Assembly: GCF_018129065.1 (NCBI RefSeq)
Contig: NZ_JAAEDM010000054.1
Location: 1-34,552 of the forward strand
Direction of reading: 5' to 3'
Source: Neoroseomonas soli
GTDB taxonomy: Bacteria > Pseudomonadota > Alphaproteobacteria > Acetobacterales > Acetobacteraceae
Length of the DNA stretch: 34,552 nt
The notes under the pieces are model-generated. The model was given only the letters and a program-made list of their open reading frames with translations. It ran no database searches and was not told the DNA's origin. The position numbers and the translations under genes were made by a program. This document shows, one piece after another, positions 29,505-34,552 of the stretch (positions are counted from its first letter, which is position 1; each line of letters starts with the position of its first letter).

Positions 29505-30542
29505 TCAGCGCATCGGCAGGGCGTAGAGCAGCCCGCCATTGGTGTGCAGGTTGTTGGGCCCGCGCGGCAGGGCGACCGGCGTGTCCTCGCCCATGGTGCG
29601 TTCGTAGAGTTCGCCGTAGTTCCCGATCGCCCGGATGGCGTTGTAGGCCCAGGCCGCATCGAGCTTCAGCGACTGGCCGAGTTCCGGCGTCACGCCGAGC
29701 AGGCGCCGCGTGTTCGGGTTCACGGCGGTGCGGCGCGTTTCCTCCGCATTGGCGCGGGTGACGCCCTGTTCCTCCGCCTCGATGATGGCGTAGGTGTACC
29801 AGCGGACGATGTCGAACCAGTTGTCGTCGCCGCGGCGGACATAGGCGGCGTAGGGCTCCTTCGAGAAACGCTCCGGCAGGATGGTCCAGTCCCGCGGGTT
29901 GGGCATCGACGAGCGCACGCCGGCGAGCTGCGAGGCGTCGGTGCCGAAGCTGTCGCAGCGGCCGGCGGCGAGTGCCGCGGCGGCCTGGTCGGTGCGCTCG
30001 AAGACCACGGGCTGGAACTGCACGTTGATGGAGCGGAAGTAGTCCGCCGTCACCTGCTCGTTGGTCGTGCCCTGGATCAGGCAGATGGTCGCGCCGCCCA
30101 TGTCGCGCACGCGCTGCACGCCCGAATTGGCGCGCACCATGAAGCCGTGGCCGTCGTAGAAATAGGCGGCGACGTGACGCAGGCCGAGCGTCGTGTCGCG
30201 CAGCATGGTCTGCGTCGAGGTGCGGAACAGCACATCCACCTCCCCCGCGCCGAGCGCGGTGAAGCGCGTCGAGGAGGAGAGCGGGATGAAGCGCACCTTG
30301 GCCGGGTCGTTGAAGATCGCCGCCGCCAGGCCGCGGCAGAGATCGATGTCGAGGCCCTGCCACACCCCGCGGCTGTCCGGCAGCGCGAAGCCGGCGACGC
30401 CGGTGTTGATGCCGCAGTTCAGGCTGCCGCGCGCGCGGACGGCATCGAGCGTCGGGCTCGGGATGTTCGTCTGCGCGCTGGCGGTGCCGGCAACTGTCGC
30501 GCACAGCGCCGCGAACGCGGCCACGAGGCCTCGCTTGATCAT
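29505..30542 (-). CDS. aapJ: General amino-acid ABC transporter binding protein (AapJ type)
   Basis: Periplasmic amino-acid receptor of 345 aa. ATG 30542 follows AGGAGAGGTTTTCACC; the open frame upstream is spurious. Signal peptide: MIKRGLVAAFAALCATVAGTASAQ. The mature part begins TLDAVRARGSLNCGINTGVAGFALPDSRGVWQGLDIDLCRGLAAAIF, the AapJ/BztA block. It continues VLFRTSTQTMLRDTTLGL, YFYDGHGFMVR, GGATICLIQGTTNEQVTADYF and RCDSFGTDASQLAGVRSSM. These blocks bind the alpha-amino and carboxyl groups of L-amino acids. The AapQ, AapM and AapP subunits are absent, so this receptor must work with a transporter encoded elsewhere or be an orphan paralog. A probable promoter lies at 30608-30579 on the same strand. 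Confidence 0.91.
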   Translation of the reverse strand: MIKRGLVAAFAALCATVAGTASAQTNIPSPTLDAVRARGSLNCGINTGVAGFALPDSRGVWQGLDIDLCRGLAAAIFNDPAKVRFIPLSSSTRFTALGAGEVDVLFRTSTQTMLRDTTLGLRHVAAYFYDGHGFMVRANSGVQRVRDMGGATICLIQGTTNEQVTADYFRSINVQFQPVVFERTDQAAAALAAGRCDSFGTDASQLAGVRSSMPNPRDWTILPERFSKEPYAAYVRRGDDNWFDIVRWYTYAIIEAEEQGVTRANAEETRRTAVNPNTRRLLGVTPELGQSLKLDAAWAYNAIRAIGNYGELYERTMGEDTPVALPRGPNNLHTNGGLLYALPMR

Positions 30543-30547
30543 GGTGA

Positions 30548-31408
<861 letters not shown>

Positions 31409-31419
31409 GGGTGTCGCGC

Positions 31420-31440
31420 GGGGAGGGCTCTGCCCTCCCC
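31420..31440 (+). terminator. Terminator after the SDR gene
   Basis: GGGGAGGGC-TCT-GCCCTCCCC is a perfect 9-bp stem with a 3-nt loop, 11 nt after the stop. It forms the left outer hairpin of the mirror-symmetric element. Confidence 0.6.
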
Positions 31441-31614
31441 GAACCCCACCCGCCAAAGGCCGAAAGGCCTCTGGACACCAGGTTACGATCGGGGATTGCG
31501 GGGGGGCATGGCACGCCGGCGGCGTTGGCGGCACCGGCGATGCCCCCCCCCCGCAATCCCCGATTGAATCTCATGGTTCCCAAAGGCCCTTCGGCCTTTG
31601 GCGGGGAGAGGTCC

Positions 31615-31637
31615 GGAGAGGGGCGGCGCCCCTCTCC
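31615..31637 (-). terminator. Terminator after devA
   Basis: GGAGAGGGGC-GGC-GCCCCTCTCC is a perfect 10-bp stem with a 3-nt loop, 12 nt beyond the devA stop on the - strand. It is the right outer hairpin of the mirror element. Confidence 0.52.
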
Positions 31638-31649
31638 GTGCGCGCCGTG

Positions 31650-32333
31650 TCAGGCCGCCGCCGCCTCCACGATCCGCCCGTCCTCCATCGCCACCACGCG
31701 GTCCGCGATGTCCAGGATGCGCGGGTCGTGCGTCACCATCAGGATCGGCGTGCCGCGGGACTTCGCCATGTCGCGCAGCAGGTGCGCGACCTCGCCGCCC
31801 GAGACCTTGTCCAGTGCCGCCGTCGGTTCGTCCGCCAGCACCAGCCCCGGCCCGGCGACGAGGGCGCGCGCGATGGCCACGCGCTGCCGCTGCCCACCCG
31901 AGAGTTTCGCCGGCAGCTTGTCCTCCTGCCCCGACAATCCGACCGCGGCGAGCATGGCGCCCGCACGCTCGAGCCGTTCGCGTTCGGAGATCGCGGCGTC
32001 GATCTCCAGCGCCATGGCGACGTTCTGCCGCGCGGTGAGGAAGCCGAGCAGGTTGTGGTTCTGGAAGATGAAGCCGATGGACCGGCGCAGGCGTACCCGC
32101 TCGCGCTCGTTCGCCCCCATCAGTTCCCGCCCGAGCACCTGGCACGAGCCTTCCTGCATCGCGCGCAGCGCGCCGATCAGCGTCAGCAGCGTGGTCTTGC
32201 CCGAGCCGGAAGGGCCGGTGAGCAACACCACCTCACCGGCATGGACCTGCAGCGCGATGTCGCGCAGCACCGGGCGGCGGAGCTCGCCCTCGCCATACGC
32301 GAAGGTGAGGCCGGCGATGCGGATGGGATCCAT
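31650..32333 (-). CDS. devA: ABC exporter ATPase, DevA family
   Basis: Cytoplasmic ATP-binding subunit of 227 aa. It contains Walker A GPSGSGKT (40-47), [21 protein letters not shown] with the Q-loop (about 86-105), signature LSGGQ (144-148), Walker B LVLADEP (164-170) and the switch His in [14 protein letters not shown]. The FIFQ.HNLL.FLTA.QNV stretch is typical of DevA, the ATPase of the cyanobacterial heterocyst glycolipid exporter, and of proteobacterial relatives. ATG 32333 shares one base with the devC stop (TGATG); an upstream in-frame ATG at 32399 lies inside devC. With devC and devB it should form a periplasm-spanning exporter of lipids or small molecules, needing a TolC-like outer-membrane partner not seen here. 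Confidence 0.9.
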   Translation of the reverse strand: MDPIRIAGLTFAYGEGELRRPVLRDIALQVHAGEVVLLTGPSGSGKTTLLTLIGALRAMQEGSCQVLGRELMGANERERVRLRRSIGFIFQNHNLLGFLTARQNVAMALEIDAAISERERLERAGAMLAAVGLSGQEDKLPAKLSGGQRQRVAIARALVAGPGLVLADEPTAALDKVSGGEVAHLLRDMAKSRGTPILMVTHDPRILDIADRVVAMEDGRIVEAAAA

Positions 32334-33619
32334 CAGAACATGTCCGCGGGGCTCGCGTCCCGCAGCTTCCGCATGGCGAGAAGCCCCGCCGCCGCGCACA
32401 TGCCGAAGATCAGCGCGAAGACGGTCGCGGTGCGCTCGACCGTCATCGCCAGGGGCAGGAAGGTCGCCCCCGCGACCACGTCATAGAGCCAGGTGCACAG
32501 CGCCGCCCCCGGCAGGAAGCCGAGCACCGCCAGGATCAGCGCCGCCGCCATCACCACGCGCGCGAGGTAGCCGTCGGAATAGCCGATCGCCTTCAGCGTC
32601 GCGTATTCGCGCAGGTGGTTGGCGATGTCGGAGAACAGGATCTGGTAGACGATCACCATCCCGACGATCAGGCCCATGATGCTGCCGAAGCCGAAGATGA
32701 AGCCGATCGGCGTCGCGGTTTCCCAGTAGCGGCGTTCATGCGCGACGAGTTCCGCGTGCGTCAGCACCACGACATCGGGCGGCAGGATTTCCCGCAGGCG
32801 CCGCTGCGCGGCGGCGATGTCGGCGCCGGGTCGCAGGCGGATGGCGACGAGGTCGGTGTTGCTCGGCTGGCGCTCGCGCACCATGCGGCGGAAGTTCACC
32901 TCGCTCATCACCAGGTTGCCGTCGGCGCCGAAGGACGGGCCGATGGAGACGAGGCCGGCCAGTTCCACCATGCGGTTGCCGACCTGGACCTCGAAGGGGC
33001 CGCGCTCGGCGAACAGGCGCGCGACGTCGCCGAACTCGGGGCGTGACCGCGTATCGAAGCCGACCGCATCGATGCGACGCAGGGCGGGGGCGATGGCGTC
33101 GAGCCCTTCGAAATGCATCGCGCCCGCCTCGACGTCGAAGCCGATCATCTGGATCATGCGGCGGGACCCGTCCTCCGGGTTCCGCCAGGTGGCCTGGGTC
33201 AGATAGACGGGCACCGCCTGCGCGACCTCCGGCAAGGCCAGCGCCTGGTGCGCGCGGATGCGCGGCAGGGCTTCCGGCCGGAAGGACACGGTGGTCAGCG
33301 GGTTCATCAGGAAGAGCTCGGCCTCCATCGCGGCGAGCAGCCGCGTCGCGCTGTCGAACAGCGCGGAGCGGAAGCCGAGCTGCATGAAGACCAGCACGGC
33401 GGCGAACATCACGCCCATGATGGCCGAGAGCAGCCTGGCGCGCTCGGCGCGCAACTGCCGCCACGCGAGGCGCGCGGGCAGCAGGAAGGTCGCGATCGCC
33501 CCCGGGCCGCGCGGCACGGGCGGCACGGGCAGCGCGGGCGCGGGGCCGGCGGCGGGCGAGCCTTCCCCGGTCTTCTCGGGTGCCCAGGGCAGCAGGCCGG
33601 GCCTGGCGATGACGTTCAT
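32333..33619 (-). CDS. devC: ABC exporter permease, DevC family (FtsX/MacB-like fold)
   Basis: Inner-membrane subunit of 428 aa. A proline-rich N-terminal tail of about 45 residues (cytoplasmic) precedes [42 protein letters not shown], the DevC start with helix 1. A large periplasmic domain (about 95-300) follows. Three C-terminal helices contain [44 protein letters not shown], the coupling region shared with DevC. The end [13 protein letters not shown] is also typical. The N-terminal tail is longer than in most DevC proteins, and ATG 33619 overlaps the devB stop (ATGA), supporting this start. It works with devA and the devB adaptor; cargo unknown. Confidence 0.91.
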   Translation of the reverse strand: MNVIARPGLLPWAPEKTGEGSPAAGPAPALPVPPVPRGPGAIATFLLPARLAWRQLRAERARLLSAIMGVMFAAVLVFMQLGFRSALFDSATRLLAAMEAELFLMNPLTTVSFRPEALPRIRAHQALALPEVAQAVPVYLTQATWRNPEDGSRRMIQMIGFDVEAGAMHFEGLDAIAPALRRIDAVGFDTRSRPEFGDVARLFAERGPFEVQVGNRMVELAGLVSIGPSFGADGNLVMSEVNFRRMVRERQPSNTDLVAIRLRPGADIAAAQRRLREILPPDVVVLTHAELVAHERRYWETATPIGFIFGFGSIMGLIVGMVIVYQILFSDIANHLREYATLKAIGYSDGYLARVVMAAALILAVLGFLPGAALCTWLYDVVAGATFLPLAMTVERTATVFALIFGMCAAAGLLAMRKLRDASPADMF

Positions 33620-34552
33620 GGCCGGATCGCCACCTGCACCTGCATGTTGGAGCGTCGGCGCAGCGCTTCGCTGCCCGCCTCGTCGAGGGCGAGCCGCACC
33701 TCGACCGTGCGGCTGTCCACGGCGGCGACCGGGTCGGTATTGGCCTGGGTCTGGCGGCGGACGGTCCAGCCGATCTCCCGCACCGTCGCGGCGAAGCGGC
33801 GGGGCTCGCCCGGCACCACGATCTCGGCCTGCGCGCCAGGGCGCAGGCGCGGCAGGTCGGTCTCGTAGACATCGGCGACGATGTCCATCCGCGACAGGTC
33901 GCCGATCTCGAGCAGCCCGTCGCTGCCGACCTGGTCGCCCGGCCGCGCGATGATTCGCAGGATGGTGCCGGCGAAGGGCGCGCGCACGCGGGAGAGTTCG
34001 GCATCGGCGCGCGCCTTGGCGAGCGCGGCCCCGGCGGCGGCGAGGCGCGCCTCGGCCAGCGCGATGTCCTCGGGGCGGGAGGAGAGCAGGCCTTCGAGGT
34101 CGGCCTCCGCCTGCCGCCGCTCGGCGGTGAGGCGCACCGCGACGGTGCGGTTGCGGTCGGCCTGGGCTGCCGCGCCGGCACCTGTCGGCACCAGGCGTTC
34201 CGCGCGCTCGGCTTCCCGTGCCGCGAGATCCTCCTGCGCCACCAGGGCGGCGATGCGCGCGCGCTGGGCCTCGATCTCGGAAGGGCGTCCGGCGGCGCGG
34301 ATGCGCGCGAGGCTCGCGCGGTATTCGGCGACCGCCGCCTCGGCCTGCGCCACGGCGGCATCCTTCTGCGCGGCGTCGGCGAATTCGGCGAGCAGCGCAC
34401 CGGCTTCGACCCGGTCGCCCTCGGCCACCAGCAGGCGATCCAGCCGCGTCACCGCCATGCCGCCCGGCTGGTTGAGGCGGCGGATGCGGGAGGCCGGCTC
34501 CACGCGACCGAGCGCGCCGACACCGACCGGCCCGGCCGGCGCCGCGGTAACC
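33616..34552 (-). CDS. devB: HlyD/DevB-type periplasmic adaptor of the ABC exporter (5' end outside window)
   Basis: Membrane-fusion protein joining the inner-membrane ABC exporter to the outer-membrane channel. About 312 residues are present; the frame is open to the right edge, so the N-terminal membrane anchor is missing from the window. Residues near the edge read GPVGVGALGRVEPASRIRRLNQPGG, the usual DevB beginning of the lipoyl half. It continues VAEGDRVEAGALLAEF, a long alanine-rich coiled coil (QKDAAVAQAEAAVAEYRASL and following, with a second arm RRQAEADLEGLLSS), the returning lipoyl half VRAPFAGTILRIIARPGDQVG and a beta barrel (MDIVADVYETDLPRLRPGAQAEI). A GTG at 34503 is in frame but inside the protein. 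The stop overlaps the devC ATG. Confidence 0.9.
   Translation of the reverse strand, partial: VTAAPAGPVGVGALGRVEPASRIRRLNQPGGMAVTRLDRLLVAEGDRVEAGALLAEFADAAQKDAAVAQAEAAVAEYRASLARIRAAGRPSEIEAQRARIAALVAQEDLAAREAERAERLVPTGAGAAAQADRNRTVAVRLTAERRQAEADLEGLLSSRPEDIALAEARLAAAGAALAKARADAELSRVRAPFAGTILRIIARPGDQVGSDGLLEIGDLSRMDIVADVYETDLPRLRPGAQAEIVVPGEPRRFAATVREIGWTVRRQTQANTDPVAAVDSRTVEVRLALDEAGSEALRRRSNMQVQVAIRP

Larger units (their letters stand above)
31420..31637. repeat. Mirror-symmetric multi-hairpin intergenic element
   Basis: The 218-nt element reads as two related halves in inverted orientation. From outside inwards: hairpin GGGGAGGGC/GCCCTCCCC (31420-31440) mirrored by GGAGAGGGGC/GCCCCTCTCC (31615-31637); CGCCAAAGGCCGAAAGGCCT (31451-31470) mirrored by CCAAAGGCC/GGCCTTTGG (31580-31601); and a long central stem ATCGGGGATTGC plus G-run (31488-31506) pairing with a C-run plus GCAATCCCCGAT (31543-31564). 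The G-run has 7 bases and the C-run 10. The loop is about 35 nt. It fills the gap between convergent SDR and devA genes and could end transcription from both sides. Confidence 0.85.

Overview
The window is very GC-rich (about 70% by eye), densely packed, and uses GC-ending codons throughout. Heavy use of Bug/TctC-type binding proteins (four copies), CaiB/BaiF CoA-transferases, a DevBCA-type exporter, an AapJ-type binding protein and a DUF1127 protein points to an alphaproteobacterium, most likely an Acetobacteraceae of the Roseomonas type. That placement is inference from gene content and style; no rRNA marker is present.

Left end (1-8.5 kb): a compact copper set (copA 3' end, cueR, copZ) overlaps or abuts on the + strand. 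It is followed by a cysteine-free Crp/Fnr regulator behind a perfect FNR-type box, and a carboxymuconolactone-decarboxylase-family protein. A DUF1127 protein and an EamA exporter lie on the - strand. An MFS carrier and a TRAP-type periplasmic binding protein follow on the + strand. Next comes rho, with its own promoter and a leader of roughly 200 nt. The end of rho sits in a perfect 105-bp tandem duplication made of hairpins.

Centre (8.5-22.2 kb): two divergent operons share an 81-bp control region. The leftward one encodes an acyl-CoA dehydrogenase, a CaiB CoA-transferase, a TctC protein and a MarR regulator. The rightward one encodes an acyl-CoA dehydrogenase, a thiolase-like protein, a DUF35 zinc-ribbon/OB protein, a small MaoC hydratase, a CitE-like lyase, a two-hotdog enoyl-CoA hydratase, an acyl-CoA synthetase, two TctC proteins and a second CaiB CoA-transferase. 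Junctions overlap by 4 nt or are a few nt long. Together they read as a catabolic route for an unidentified, probably branched, carboxylic acid: activation to a CoA ester by ligase or CoA transfer, desaturation, hydration, then carbon-carbon cleavage. The thiolase-like protein lacks the thiolase cysteine and has tyrosines where thiolases have histidines, as in the Ltp2/SAL steroid side-chain retro-aldolases. A MaoC-CitE pair in the same operon offers a second kind of cleavage. This is the best candidate for an undescribed system here.

Right part (22.2-34.6 kb): a tandem-YciI protein, phaB (with an FNR-like box upstream and a terminator downstream), a fourth TctC protein, a small ACT-like protein, an unknown polytopic membrane protein, an AraC regulator, tlyA, an AapJ-type amino-acid binding protein divergent from a xylose-dehydrogenase-like SDR, a mirror-symmetric multi-hairpin intergenic element, and a devB-devC-devA exporter operon whose first gene runs off the right edge. 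No tRNA, rRNA, CRISPR array, insertion sequence or prophage gene was seen.
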